Of a stretch of 64,000 nucleotides of DNA, positions 37,101 to 50,983 are shown one piece after another. The notes under the pieces are model-generated. The model saw only the letters and a list, made by a program, of their open reading frames with translations. It was not told the origin of the DNA and made no database searches. Made by a program: the position numbers and the translations under genes. Origin of the DNA: Archegozetes longisetosus (taxonomy: Eukaryota > Arthropoda > Arachnida > Sarcoptiformes > Trhypochthoniidae); contig JAEMBT020000008.1 in NCBI GenBank assembly GCA_018873245.2, positions 3,644,001 through 3,708,000 of the forward strand, given 5' to 3'. Each line of letters starts with the position of its first letter. Position 1 is the stretch's first letter.

Positions 37101-40100
37101 TCATAATGCCAGTTGGCCTTCGGGTTACATATTGGACATGTTTGGCATCACTTCAGATACGGGTCATGTCTATACGAGAAAAAATCTGAGCAGTAATGTC
37201 GGAGATATTATCCAATTCTTTGTCAAGGCGAGCGATGGAAGTAGTCGTAAAAGTAGACTGGAGAATGTGGTTCCTGTCAGCATTCAAATCACAGGCTCGT
37301 GTCCTTTCATAAAACGTCAGACATCAATCTATGAGATATTTGTTGACGAAAATACAAAACGTGGAACTATTATAGCAAATGTCAATTTAGCTGGACTTAA
37401 AGAAGTTGAATTAGCCATTGTTGGCTTTGGAGATAAGTCGGATGGCAGTAAATTCCGTATTGACAAACACGGAAGAATACATTTGATCGAACAGTTAGAC
37501 AGAGAAAGTAAAGCAAAGCATGTCTTAGCAGTTCAAGTTAGAGATAAGGTCACGTTTGCGATCAGTTATCTTAACATTTTGATTAATGTTATGGATCAAA
37601 ATGATTGTGTTCCATACTTTGATTCATCAACTTATAACGTTGTCATTGCTGAAGATCAAGAAATTGGTTCATCTATTATCAAAGTTCATGCAATCGATGC
37701 AGATGTCGATGTAGCCAATAATGCACTTAAATATAGTCTAGAGAAGAATGACAATCAGATCTTTAGTATAGATGAGAACACAGGTTGGATAACATTGAAT
37801 AAGAACTTGGATCGCGAAACTACTTCGTGGCACAATCTAACTGTTGGCGTTACTGATGGTACACATTATAACTCGACCTCTTTGAATATTCAGGTATTTT
37901 CCATAAAGTCGACTATTAGTTTCTCAATTGATTATTAATTTAATGCTTTTCATAGGTTTATGATGTAAATGACAACGAGCCAATTGTCAATAAAAATGTA
38001 AGTACTGATTGTCCAACTCCAGCAGAAGTATCCTTTCAATAATAATCTTGATATTTTGCAGTACATGGCTTCCATTTATGAGAACAGTCCTTTGGGAACA
38101 ATTATTGTTTCAATAGATGCTATTGATTATGACGAGAATTCAGAGCTGAGTTATTACATATTAAATGGTGATCCATTCATTCAATTCGAAATCGGACAAA
38201 GCGGTGAAATTTACATCAATAAAGCGTTGGATAGAGAAACACTCGATAAATACAAGTTAGAAGTTATAGTAACCGATGGAAGGTTCGCAACTCGTACACT
38301 AGTTACCATTGACATATTGGGTAATTTTCAAATTCAAACTTCCTTGTATGATTCAACAAATAATGTGATGTTTACTTCTCTAAGATACCAACGATAACGG
38401 ACCGATATGTCTGAAATCTAAATATGTTGAGTTAGTTAGCGAAGCGGTGCCTCCTGGAACTTTCATTCTTACTGTCGAAGCTACAGATCTAGACGATGGC
38501 GATAACGCTAAGCTGTATTACTTTCTATCTGGCGATTTCGAGTCTCACTTCACAATCGATCATCAATTGGGACATTTGAGAACTAAGAATCGATTAGATA
38601 GAGAAAAACAGGCCAGCTATCTGTTTGAAGTTCATATCAGTGATGATAAACGAAGGGACTGGTCCTGCAAGAGTGAAGTAGAAATTCTATTGAGGTAATT
38701 GTTGAATAAATCTTTATTTGAAATGAGAATTAAATTAATTTATCGTAAATAGTGATGTGAATGATGAGGCACCAAAATTTTCAAACCCCTACTATTCGGT
38801 TAATGTACCAGAAGATTCAAGTGTTGGAATGATAATTGGAAAAGTGACAGCCACTGATGCTGACCTCGGTGTCAATAGGAAAGTGCGTTACACATTTTCA
38901 TCAAACATAGAAGAGTTTGAAATCGACGATAAGACGGGAATAATACGTTTGGCAAAGCCTTTAGATAGAGAAAATCAGGCATCTTATAATCTCACTATTA
39001 AAGCCTATGATAGCGGCGCTTCACAACTCTATTCAACTACTAATTTTATAGTTAGTGTTATGGATATCAATGACAACGCGCCTGAATTCGAAATGCAAGC
39101 TTATACTGCATCAGTTCCCGAGAATGCTTTGATTGGGACCGAAGTTTTGAAAGTTTTTGCCACGAGTAAAGACACAGGAATTAATGCTGAAATCAAATAC
39201 CATATATTGAATGGCAATGAAAACGGAACATTTTCAATACATTCCAAGTCAGGAATTATTTCTGTCGCCAAATCTCTCGATTACGAGACTGTCAAAGAAT
39301 ACTTCATGACCATCAGAGCAGAAGATGGAGGAATTCCATCACTTTCCAGCGAAGTTCATGTGACCATTCGGTTAAGTGATATCAATGATGTCAGTCCACA
39401 GTTCGTTCAACGATCTTATGATATAGTTATTAGAGAGGATGCTGTTATTGGCGATAGAATCATACAACTTGTGGCCATTGATTTAGACTCAGCAGAAAAT
39501 GCAAATCTGACCTACTCTTTCACTGGTGGAAGTTTGACATACAAAGAGTTTCAAATCGATCCGACTTCAGGCATTATAACAGTTGCCAAAAGTCTGGACC
39601 GCGAAATGATATCATCGTATATTCTTGAGGCCATTTGTAATGACAATGGAGTGCCAGATTCTCTGTCGAGTTCTGTTTTAGTTAATATTGAAATATCCGA
39701 CTCTAATGACAATCCACCACAATTTGAAAAATCAAATTATTCAATCTACGTACAAGAAGGAAGACCTGTTGGCTATTCCCTAATCAACTTCAAAATACAA
39801 GACGCCGACAGTGCAGCTAATTCGGGACCATTTACATTCAAGATATTATCGGGTAATACAGACGACAGCTTTATACTGGTCAACGAAGACGCATCTCTCA
39901 GAACAAACACAGTGTTGAATCATTCATCAACGAGCAGTTATTTGCTGAACATAGAAGTGACAGATTCAGGCGTTCCACCACTACATTCCACTGCTTTTGT
40001 GCAAGTTCTGATCACACAAGAACCACAAGTGGCGCCTCAGTTCACATCTCTATCAATCACTGTGAATTCATTGGAACAATTTCCTGGTGGTATCATTGGC

Positions 40101-43100
40101 CAAGTGAGCGCGATCGATAGCGACCCATACGATAAGTTGAGTTATGCTATTACTGATGAAAGTGATAAGCATTTATTCTCAATCGATTCGACTGACGGAA
40201 CTTTAGTAGCCTTTCCTGGACTCGATGCCGGAAAATATAAAATTAATATTACCGTTTCTGACGGAAAGTACATTACTTATGGATTTGTCGAGCTTGAAGT
40301 CATTATGATCACTGACCCTATGATTGAAAATAGTATTGTTGTTGAATTGAGATCGATATCTGTTAAAGAATTTGTCACTAATTATAAGAAAACTTTCATC
40401 CGAGTCATGAAGAATGTCTTTAATGTTAGAATGAAAGACATTATTATATTGAGTGTACAGCCGGCAGAACACAAGAGTTCAAACAACAGACTCCGAAGAA
40501 GTGACACCAGTCTCGGAGATATAAGTGTATTGTTTTCTGTAGCCAAAACTCGTGGCGGATATTTCTCAAGACAATGGCTTAGAGCCAAACTTATAGAAAG
40601 TAAATCTGGAATAGAAAAACAATTAGGAGTACTTATGGAAGACTTCATGATGAAGTCTGAATGTCAACACATCGCTTGCAAACATGGCGAATGTCGCGAT
40701 GAGCTGATACTTAGCGAAAGTGATGTTATTTCAATCATAGGCAATAAGCTTAGCTTTGTTTCACCATTTCACGAGCATAGGTTTGGCTGCGCTTGTCATC
40801 CAGGTTAGCATTGTTTTGTCTTTTCACACCTTTCCTAAACTATGCATATTTATTGTCATCATAATCATTTTCAAACTTTATACTCAACTGTCTACTATTT
40901 TAATTTAATTCAATAGGTTTTGGTGGAAAGTTATGTGAGGCTATAGTTAATGAATGCGCCAGAAGTCCTTGTCCTTCATTTAAGGAATGTTTACCCGTTT
41001 CATCGCCATTAGGCTATCTCTGTCAGTGTCCGTTCGGTAAATCTGGTCCGATGTGCAATCAAAACGCTGAAACTTGCCATAGCAGTGATAGAGATGTTTC
41101 GTTTTGTTACGAAGGTTAGCATAGATTTTATTATAAGAGTAAATATTGAAATATTCAATGAATTATTTATGCTTCTAGAATTGAATCCGATCTCATTTCA
41201 TGGTAATTCTTATGCAAGATATTCGTTTATTAAAAAAGTCGAGAAAATATCATTGCGTTTTAAGAGTCAGCAAATAAGAGCTAATATATTCACACAAACT
41301 GGAGAAAAGTCTTATAACATTCTCGAGGTATATATCACCAATTTTCAACTCTAAATGTTACATCTATTGTTGCAAATCACACTCAACACACAATCTTTCA
41401 AAAGTTTAATACATTAGAGCACTATTGGGTGCTCTGAGAACCTGTTTAATAGATAGAAATTATTTTATCTTATTTGATTCACAACAGTGAAAAACTATCG
41501 TACTGCCTTTCAAGACATGGCTTTAGTGCTTCATCAGGCCTGTATTGTTGTAAACCACCTTTATGTTTTAGTTAAGGTTATTTAATACTAATAAAGGTAG
41601 ACCTAATCTTAAACTTATAAAGTATCGCAGAGTGTGATCAACAACAATAAAGATGTTGTAGAGCACTAAAGTCTAAGATACTCTATAGATACTGAAGTAT
41701 TATGTCTGAACTTGATCAATTCAGTAATGTTATAGAGCGTGATGATCATTAATATGGATTCGATAAGAAAAATCAAAACTTAAAACATTAAATATATTGA
41801 ACTGATGCTTTGATTTAGATTGCTGGTGGTTACATCCAGTATCGTTTTGATTGTGGGAATGGTGAAGGACTGATACGAGTCGAAAATCTAATCATAAGCG
41901 ATGGCAAATGGCATGAAATATTGGTTGAGAGAAAGAGTAACACCGCGTCGCTTACACTCGACAGAAAATACAGAGGTGGAGGCTTCGCACCTGGAATTAC
42001 GGGCTGTTTGGATCTCAACGCAGACCTCTTCTTCGGAGGATCTGTTAAACCACGATCTAATGCTATCGGAGGAGAAGAAATAAGCCTTGGATTCATTGGA
42101 TGTCTCGATAATATACTGCTTAACGGCCATCAAATACCATTACATATGACATCTACTTCTTCGGCAGCTGTCTTGAAGACACTAGCAAATGTTGAGTTTA
42201 GCTGTAATTTCAAACCCGATGTCGGCGCGTGTAAATCACAGCCGTGTCTGAATGGCGGCACTTGTCATAACTTAATTAACGGCTCTTATCAATGCGTATG
42301 TGTTGGACCGAAGTACAGAGGAGTCAACTGCGAGATAGATATGAGTCCATGTGATACACTTCCTTGCATGAACGGAGGCCTTTGTCGTCAAGACGAGGCC
42401 CTCTGCATGAGCGGTGTCGCTAATTGTTACAAGTGCGAGTGCGGCCCAAGTTTTACAGGACTAAACTGTCAAGTGCCGCGTTATTGTTCACCTAATCTGT
42501 GCCAAAATGGAGGTGTGTGTGAAGAGACCAGTTTAGGGCCGAAATGCCACTGCCATGCTGGTTGGCACGGACTCTACTGTCAATACGACATCGATGAGTG
42601 CCAATTGACGACTCCTGTCTGTTCGAGTCCTGCCACATGCATTAACCTTCCAGGAACCTTCCGCTGTATTTGTCCGATCAACGCAACAAGCGCTACGTGT
42701 AATGGGGACGGACTCTACACGACAAACATGATATCATCTCAACTGCACGTGACACTCGACGAAATAATAGGGATTTTGATAGCAATAGCAATACTGGCAG
42801 TGTCGGGTTGTATAATTGCTCTTTGTTGGAAATGTAAGAATAAGTCTCGGGCAAATGGAACTCCTAATAACTTTTCAGAGGCCAACCAACTGCTGCTTAA
42901 AAACCATACCCGTAACGACGTGAACGTGAATTTGAAGCGATTCTCCAAAATAAGCAACGTCGAGATGGGTAACTCCGCATCGGCTGCTCTTGCTTTGCCC
43001 CAAAGGCCGACTTCTTATACTGAAACTCTAAACAACTTTGATTCAGTTCGTACGTACGGAAGTGCTGCCGATGAGTTGGAGACTATTGCCTGCAACGATT

Positions 43101-44063
43101 TTACTCAGAACTTTAAGAAAAACGCTCCGATTGCTAGTGTTTCTCCACAGCTAATAGAGTCGAGTAGTCCAAATCCAAAACTAGATTTAAGAAGCAAACA
43201 ACTCAAAATTCAAAATGGTATCAATATTTAGAAATTAAAATGAACTTAGAGACTAATTGAATTGTTTTTTGATGACAGATGTGAAACCTTTGTACAGCTG
43301 TAAAACCTCATCAACTCATACAAGAGCTTCATTCTGTGATTCAGACTCGAACGGTAAATAATTAGTTTATTAGATCAGAAGATCTGTTATCTAATAATGA
43401 GATGCAAAGTAGAAATATTTGGTGGTTTGGTGTTTCATATTAATTTGTTTGATTTTATAGTTTTCAATGAAGAGCAGTCGAGCTCATTAACTAACTCTAA
43501 CAACGCTGAAGGTATTAATTAGTTTGCATGCCTGGTCTTATTAGTTTGAAGTGTTTCTCTAAAGATCTACTTTTGATCCAACTAAAGGTTACCACTGGGA
43601 CTGTTCCGATTGGGCTGTTTCTGACAATAATAAACCAATCGCTAATTTGCTAGAAGTATCAGTTAATGAAATACATGATTCAGAATCTAATTCTGATAAC
43701 AGTCAAATTGAGCTTTCCATTCATGATTCTCACCAACAAAGTCATGAAAATTCTCCGTTACTAACACTAAATGATGATTTGAATGAAATTGAATTCGCCG
43801 ATAAGAGCGAGCCCTCATCTCCACAGAAATATCTCGATCTATATCTTCCTAAACTTACTGATAATGAATGGATTAATAACAATAAGAGAAAAAATATTCT
43901 TACATATACTTCTGACATGGATTCAGTCAATGCTAATATGAATGATGATAATAAGTCTGATTCTGTGCTGGATTTCACTTCTGATTGCAATAATATGTGC
44001 GATATTGATGATAGTGAATGTGAAGATTATGACGATTCCAATCAACAATCAACTTACGTATAA
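28107..44063 (+). CDS. kug: Fat-like giant protocadherin (kugelei / FAT1-3 orthologue)
   Basis: Complete; the family controls planar cell polarity, tissue rotation and actin organisation at the plasma membrane. Seventeen exons: 28107-31140, 31208-31566, 31624-34655, 34733-35082, 35168-35389, 35825-35941, 36008-37893, 37956-37997, 38062-38320, 38385-38694, 38753-40803, 40917-41114, 41179-41327, 41819-43217, 43279-43353, 43461-43511, 43588-44063. Together 14,010 bases, 4,669 residues, every junction in phase. Order: signal peptide (about residues 18-37); 34 cadherin repeats counted from their linkers (DVNDN-type, some degenerate); two EGF domains; one laminin-G domain (exons 13-14); four more EGF domains, the last Ca-binding (DIDECQ); one membrane helix (IIGILIAIAILAVSGCIIAL); tail. 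Repeat 1 (ENSFGKMYATSTEKMGIYIT) closely matches FAT1. The tail has the conserved GYHWDCSDW and ends STYV, a class I PDZ ligand. Poly(A) signals AATAAA at 44472 and 44532. Confidence 0.97.
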
Positions 44064-46054
44064 TTAATTACATGAAAATATTTATTTAGTTACTATCTAT
44101 GCATTTGTCGAGTGAATCAAAACCAATTTTTTACCCAATTGATTGAATAGATATTTTGTCGAGTGAATCAAAATTGAATTTATGAATGGATTATCTGTTT
44201 TTATAGATGGATTTCTTAATTGTAGTCTTTCTTAATTGACATGATCCAAAAACAAAACAAATTTATACCAAAATAGTCTCCTTTTTGTAGTTTATTACAT
44301 AACTTATTGCATATATTCAGTATTTATTATTAGTAAAAAAGTGTTGTTTTAGAGATATTTGAATTTTATTTGTCTGTCCAGAAGAAATAATCCTATAGTT
44401 GATTGATTGTATAATTATGTAATTATAGATATTTATGATAAAAATCCAATTTTTTACTGCCATATTTTTCAAATAAACTATTGTAATTTATAATTGTATA
44501 GCATTTCAGATATTGATTATTCAATCTAAACAATAAAGCTATTGAAAATCTAATTTGATTAATCTAGCTTCACATCAATCCTAATTTCATATCAATTCTA
44601 ACTTGAGATCAACTCTACTCCCAATATGAATATATTCCAAATGCCCTTTTGTTGACATTACCATAAACTTTTATTGTTTTTAGCTTGAAATATTTCAGTA
44701 TAAATATTCATTACAGCAACTAAATAAATATTGCGAGTCATTACTAGATATATTAGATTTCCTTTTTTGTTATGGAAGTGGGTTTCAGTTTGGATTTTGG
44801 TTTAGGTTTGGATTCGCTATAATCTAAAAATGACACACATATAACGTTTACTTAAAACAACTGAAACTTTATTCAAGTGGTTTAAAAATACAAATATCAC
44901 ATAACAAGTTAGATTTGTTTAGATTGAACTTTAAATAAGTCATTGTAATTGAGTATTAGATAGCATGACAATAATTTGAGCTTAGCTTAATAACAAGATT
45001 GGGTCATCTTGATATGAAAGCAAATTTTATTCAACAGACATTATTTGAATAGTTACATTTATTATACCATAATTTTAATGCTTTATTTCACCTACATTGA
45101 TCTGCATTGTTGTCATTCACTCTCAATATCAACTCATTATCTCCACTGTTAACACAACTGTAGCCAGTAGCAGCTTAGGAGCCTAGACCCTCACATTTTT
45201 CAAAGTTAAATGTCAGTCTCTACTGAAAAGTGTTACAAAAACTTTAAAACTGTGTTCATTTGATCCGTCAACCGATTCCTTATTGTTAAGCAATGAACAA
45301 AGATTTGATAAGAATGTTGATTAGCGATTGTCTTAATAAATGTGAGCATCCGATATGAGGCTTTAGCCCCGAGACCAAAAGTTCTGGCTACGACACAAAC
45401 TGTTAAGCTAACAAACATGAACAGTATTGAATCTTGAGCATAGTTCACAAGAATCTGTACAGAATCGTATGAGTTGGTTAAGCACGAAAATAAACACTGA
45501 AAATATCTATTGAAAACATAGAAGTATTTGAGTAGGTTTTCAGTAGGTTTGTTTCATATTAACCTAATTGTAAAGCTCGGATAGTAAAACGAATAGTTTC
45601 ACTCAAACATTTAGCTTTCGCTAATGGTTTAGTTTGAATTTTATAGAATTTTAGAAAAATTCAATAAATTACAACAATAAATATCATTAGCAAAACTTTA
45701 AAAAAGGAATAATTTCACGGAATTTCAATATATCATAAGAATTTATGCGACACTAGTTGCATTCTCTTTAGGAGATCTAAACTTTAAAAATAGCACTTCA
45801 CTCATCCTAACTCTGGGCTAATAATCAAAATCAATATTTGCCTTAATTGGTTAGAAAAAGAGAATCTCTGTGAAATTTTATGTCAATTTTTATGACAATT
45901 TTCACGTCAAATTTGATGACAATTTGCATATCAAGTTTGATGTGAATTTTAGTGTTGACGCCAACGCTAACTCTGTGATTGCATAACTCCTTATATATAT
46001 TGAATCGAAAAGTTGTAAAATCAAAATCATTTTTCAACACACACAGATCAATAG
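44064..46054. other. Convergent gap after Fat-like gene
   Basis: Begins with the cadherin 3' UTR (AATAAA near 44472 and 44532). An imperfect tandem repeat of a roughly 16-base unit (GTCAATTTTTATGACAATTT and variants) spans about 45876-45950, just beyond the stop of the membrane protein gene. No gene recognised. Confidence 0.5.
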
Positions 46055-47420
46055 CTAATAGCGTGTCAAATATCCAGAATTATGTATTCTAGACAAATAT
46101 CCCGAATGTTTGGCATCATTTCGCGTGTCAAAGAAATAGATGAGCGCAGTAATTAAGAGTAAGATTCCAGCGATTGCATCCAATATGAGAACCGCAATCA
46201 TCGAACTGTCCCTCTGACTGATTGCAGAAACGGTTGAGCGATCATTTGTGAATAGCTTTGGTGCTGTAATAATACTGCAACACGTGCTGTTTGTGGTCGT
46301 TGTACAAGGCTTTTCATATGCAACATATGATGCATATAATGTAATGAACCCAACGATTGCAATCGCAAATACCGACTGTCAAAATAATTGGATAATATGC
46401 TTCAGTGCTCTATTGATCAATCGATCTTCATATCTTTTTGATTTAGTGGAAACTTCTCTTAACAGTTAAAACATGTTAATTTGCTCTATATTTAGTTATT
46501 GTTCGGCTCTTGATTAAGTAAGGTTTGAGTATAAGTGCGTCATATGGTTATCACAGCAATGTTCTGGTAGGCGTGATTCGGCTTATCTAACCTAACTTAA
46601 TCAGATAGGTAATGTTAATGATGTAGGTAAAATATTTAGTTTGTAGGTTAGGTAAGGGAATGACACGCGTAGCGTACTTTGCATATTAGAACATAGTGAA
46701 TGTCAGGTTAAATTGGATTAGGTGACCACATCACTTATTCCCAAATACCTAATCAATCATAAACGAGCTTTAACCCTATATTTTACACGTTATCTTTTAA
46801 GTCATCTGAGATCGGTATGACATTCAAATATTTGGTTTCAGCTCAACACTAAAGCCCTCAAAATCTTATTTAAACGCATAATGATTCTGATGACTAAATC
46901 CATAATTAATATCTGTTCTTAGACTAAGGAGTTAAAGAACTAGCAAACACTTACTATGAAATGAAAAGCGAACTTCAAATCTTCGTCATAATGAGGAACA
47001 AAGTCGATAAATGCAAAAATGATGATAACAGAGCCACAAATTAAAGCGATTGCATGTAGAATATGAAGTTTTACAAAATAAGTTGATATGAAATTAGCGA
47101 TGTCTTCGTTTGAAACGAGATCCTTTGAATCGGCATCAGATGCAACCGCAATGTGACATGTCTTCGTGGCTATTATTGCCAGAGACGAGAAGATTGCCAA
47201 CTATACGAAAAATACATCAATTTAATAAGACTTCTATTTTGACTAGTGATTTTCAAATATATTTTTCAATAGCTATAAGATCGGATTAATTCAATGTGTT
47301 TTGGTAAAGATTTTTGATGTTTAATATGATAAAGATTTATGATTTCTTAAAAAGAAAACTTACAACTACGAAAGTGCCAATCAATTTATAAAAACACGAA
47401 TGCTTAGGAAAACTTGTCAT
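46055..47420 (-). CDS. Unrecognised four-helix membrane protein
   Basis: Three minus-strand exons, 47420-47364, 47200-46955 and 46375-46055, join in phase to 207 residues starting MTSFPKHSCFYKL. Four hydrophobic helices are visible: about residues 13-34 (KLIGTFVVLAIFSSLAIIAT), 68-89 (ILHAIALICGSVIIIFAFID), 98-121 (FISVFAIAIVGFITLYAS) and 163-184 (MIAVLILDAIAGILLLITAL). The loop between helices 3 and 4 has a Cys-Cys pair and N-x-T (CTTTTNSTCC) and should be outside the cell or in the lumen. The short tail is Tyr-rich (SGYLSRIHNSGYLTRY). The topology resembles claudin/MARVEL/tetraspan-like proteins, but no signature motif of those families (W-GLW-C-C, CCG) is present. Function unknown; splice phases support it being real. 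Confidence 0.7.
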
Positions 47421-49538
47421 TATTAGAAATAACTTTTCGCAATCAGTTTATCATTATAAACAATGATGTTTGTAAAACACTACAAAATAGTTAAGTACTC
47501 ACTGGTAGAGCTCGAAAAAGAAAGTTAAGTTAGAGAAAACAAACTGTTATCAAGTGCGCAAACTTTCTAACTGTCTAACTAAAGCATCACTTCGAGGTTG
47601 AACTTAAAGTACAAAATTCAGTTCAAACTAGACTTTAACAGCGCATCTCTTCCTATTCCTTTTTGGGATACTCTATAACTCATTTTTTACAAGTGTTTCC
47701 TCCAGAAGTGTTTGTTGGCTCAAGTTCAACGGTAATCGATAAGCTTCTCATTGTTCAAACGTTTTGTTTTACACTAAACCGATCTCAACCAAAATAAACC
47801 AAATACTTATTTTTTAGGCTTTCAAATCTGATCTGGTTTGAGCTCACTTTTTCATGTTTGTTAGTTTGACATGATTTTGTTAGTAGATTTTCTTCTTTGT
47901 TATGATTGGTGTTTGTTTAGTATTAGGAATTGTGCTTATTTTCTTATTTATAGGAATAACATCACAAGCAAAATATTCATATTATGTAACTTTTCTCCAG
48001 AATCGTTGCTCTACAGATGATACAAACGCATAGTTTAAACACAAGTATTCGATGAGATAGAATTAGTGGACAAATTTCTATTTTACAGCACTAGTCATCT
48101 GATAGCAATTGGATTCCAGTACCAAACGATTCACTGTTTATTATGACAGACTATTTGAAGGATTTTAATGAACAATTCTATAATTGTTGAAAGAATATAT
48201 ACTATAAACAATTACAAAGAAGCACTAAATAGTTTGTGATTTGATGATTGCAGTTGTGGTATGAAAAGCAGTGATGCCTTGACACACATCCGTTAGACGT
48301 TGTCGCGCAACAGAATCTAAATTTATTTCAAATTCTTTATCTCAAATTGTTCCATACACTCATTTATTCTCCTCCAGTAACAATAAAACAATTGTGCTCT
48401 ACTCTCTAAATTATAAATTGAATTCCACTTCTTATCTATTTATTTGAATACAACACCATAAATACACCATAAATACACCATAAATTATTAAATTGTTTAT
48501 TCTGAAAATTTATTTTGCAAATCAGTTAAGATTAATCAGAGAAAGATATTATGTATTGTCTTAGTTTGTAACACCATCAAATGAATGTCCAACGAAGGTT
48601 TTTCTGATTAAAAACCAAATTGCTAACAGTGTAAATAACACTCTGGTCATTATCTATTGTTTGACATTTTATTCTATACCAAAATATATAGAAGACAATG
48701 ATCAAACTAAAAACTAATATTTCATCAAAGATAAGATCACATCTGTTTCCCTTACTTATGAATTGTTTATCTTCACTAACCGTAAACATTTTGATAAATG
48801 ATTACTGACTAACGTTAGATCAACTAATTTTGAAGCCTAACGCTATGAATAGTAATGGAAAGTTGAGAAAATTGAAAAAATTGCCATCAGTGTTTGACAG
48901 TAAGATTAAAACTTAATTTATAATAAATATTAAGTGAAAAATTAACATTATTTGCCAGTTCATATAAATTCATATAAGTTTGGAAAAGCTATTATCTTAT
49001 AGAAAACAAAATGTTATAAAGTTAGTGATTTATACGTTTTCTCTTCATTCAGTGCCAATTCAGTTATTATATAATAACTAACCTGAAGAGTAGTATTTTT
49101 GGATGAATTTTTTCTTAGAGCTTTCAACACTTTAGACTTTTAACTCAAGTTATATTTATTTGACAAACGCATAAATTGACTTAAAGCTAATAAATTATGG
49201 TTGTCTTTATTTTTAATAGCTTTTCATTCCTGTCAAACAGTTAGAGAGAAGTAAAAACTGTATTTAGCGACACCATCAGTTTCAGCCAATTATACTATGA
49301 ATAGATTTCAAGTTTACTCGGTTAAACACATTTCTCGACCATTTGGAAACGCTTCAAAACGATGTTCACTTGATTCTCATAACCTAACCTAAAATCTATG
49401 TTTCTATGTGAAACGAATTTTCAGGAATTAGTTCTAACCAAGCATTTTAAGTATAAGAATCTGCAAGATACTTAGATTATGCAAGTAACTTGTTTGCTAA
49501 TGACAGCTTTGTGTAACTCTATGACTAGTTAAGCACTA

Positions 49539-50052
49539 GACATGTGAATCATATCCGTATCCGCGGGTGTTTGCGTATATCCCTATGGTTCGGCGGATGC
49601 AGGCGGGTGAGGGTGTCATTTTTTATTTAATGGCATCGAAATTGTACCGATAAGATTGAAAGTTCAGTCTCGAAACGATTATCCTTCTTATCTGTGATCA
49701 ATTTGTCGAATGACGGAATTTGAATTATGCTTAACTAACATAAATCGATAGTAGATCTCGCATAAATCCAGATAAAGTCGATAAGTTACTATCTATTAGA
49801 TCCAATTTGGATATTGTAAAAAATAAATTAGCTATTATTTTGAATTTTCATTAATTTGAAGAATTTTGTATGCCTAAATTTGGGTTTAATAAAGACACTC
49901 AAATGAAGTTATTCACGGATGTTTTGCCGATATCCGCAACGAATCATTTTTACGATATCCGCAACGAATCATTTTTACGGGTGAGCAACGGATATGAGTG
50001 TAAGGCTTGGCGGTCACGGGCGGGTGTGCTGCAGAAAGATGCGCACGTCTAT
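49539..50052. mobile_element. Non-autonomous DNA transposon remnant with GC-rich ends
   Basis: Two GC-rich islands (49551-49615 and 49905-50050) stand out from AT-rich surroundings. They contain inverted matches TCATATCCGTATCC and GGATATGAG and outer TAGACATGTG against the inverse of GCGCACGTCTA. GGGTG/ATATCCGC-rich ends recall non-autonomous hAT-type elements, but no transposase or clear target duplication is present. A perfect 25-base direct duplication lies at 49929-49953 and 49954-49978. Family assignment is weak. Confidence 0.4.
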
Positions 50053-50983
50053 TCAGCATTACAGTGTGTTTATAAGGAAAACTTTCACCAATTCTCATAA
50101 TTACGCCAATTAAAATCGTATTATTATTATGAACGCTTAAAATTGCAACTCATTTGTTTTTTCCAACTATCTCCATACCTGAACTATTAAAAGTGAGGTT
50201 TTCTTTCAATAAATGTTTGCCAGAAATCTTAAAGTTTTGCGAAATAAACGCCTTGAAATAATTTGTTAAAATTGTACAAAATGTGAAAGCTGTTTGATAG
50301 CGAACTGAAGCTAATTGATGAACATTTGAAATGAGTAGAATCATAAAACTGTTGAGCAATAGGTTGGTGTGACAATAAGCGATTGATAGTGAAGGAACAA
50401 AACGTATGATAAAATAATTTATTTATCTCAAATTTATATTGGTAGATTTTATATTTCATATCCGGAAAAGCTCATGTATTTATTACACCCAAACACGAGC
50501 ATTACATGACATTGTACAAACTTAATTCGGATCAAATTATTGAGAATATTCTACGAATGATAGCATTGCATTGATATGTTATATTTCGAACAGATGTTTA
50601 TTGTCTCCTACGCATTGAAACCAAATTAAAATTAATAGGGAGTTGCACTGAAATGGCGTTACTAAACGACACAACGCTAAAAGTAAAATGAATAGAACAA
50701 TTTGTTTATCTAAAGTCTGCTATGGATTGGTGTTCAAATATAACTAAAAGATCACTAAATGTTTCCAATGAGTAGCTGATTAATTAACATTGCGTTTGTT
50801 GATCACATTTGTAATCTATTCATGTAATTAGTGTTATGAAGTTTGGTCATTATTATGTCAAGAGACTAACGATGCAGTCAAATGTTCATAATATTATGCT
50901 CTTTAAATAATATAGAAATTTAGTATAAAACGTGAGTAAATTTCTTTTTTCCTAATTTCTCAGTTCCATATGAGAGCTTACGC

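Noticed and set aside
47902-48033. 43-residue open frame starting MIGVCLVLGIVLIFLFIG, like a signal peptide or small membrane peptide
   Set aside because: T-rich DNA gives hydrophobic frames by chance; no splice partner, promoter or homologue could be supported.
48577-48789. Minus-strand 70-codon frame with one hydrophobic stretch
   Set aside because: No conserved motif, no flanking exons in phase; length is within chance for this base composition.
49381-49391. AACCTAACCT motifs (also near 34676 and 46590) resembling arthropod TTAGG telomere repeats
   Set aside because: Only two or so units each, at scattered places; expected by chance in AT-rich DNA.
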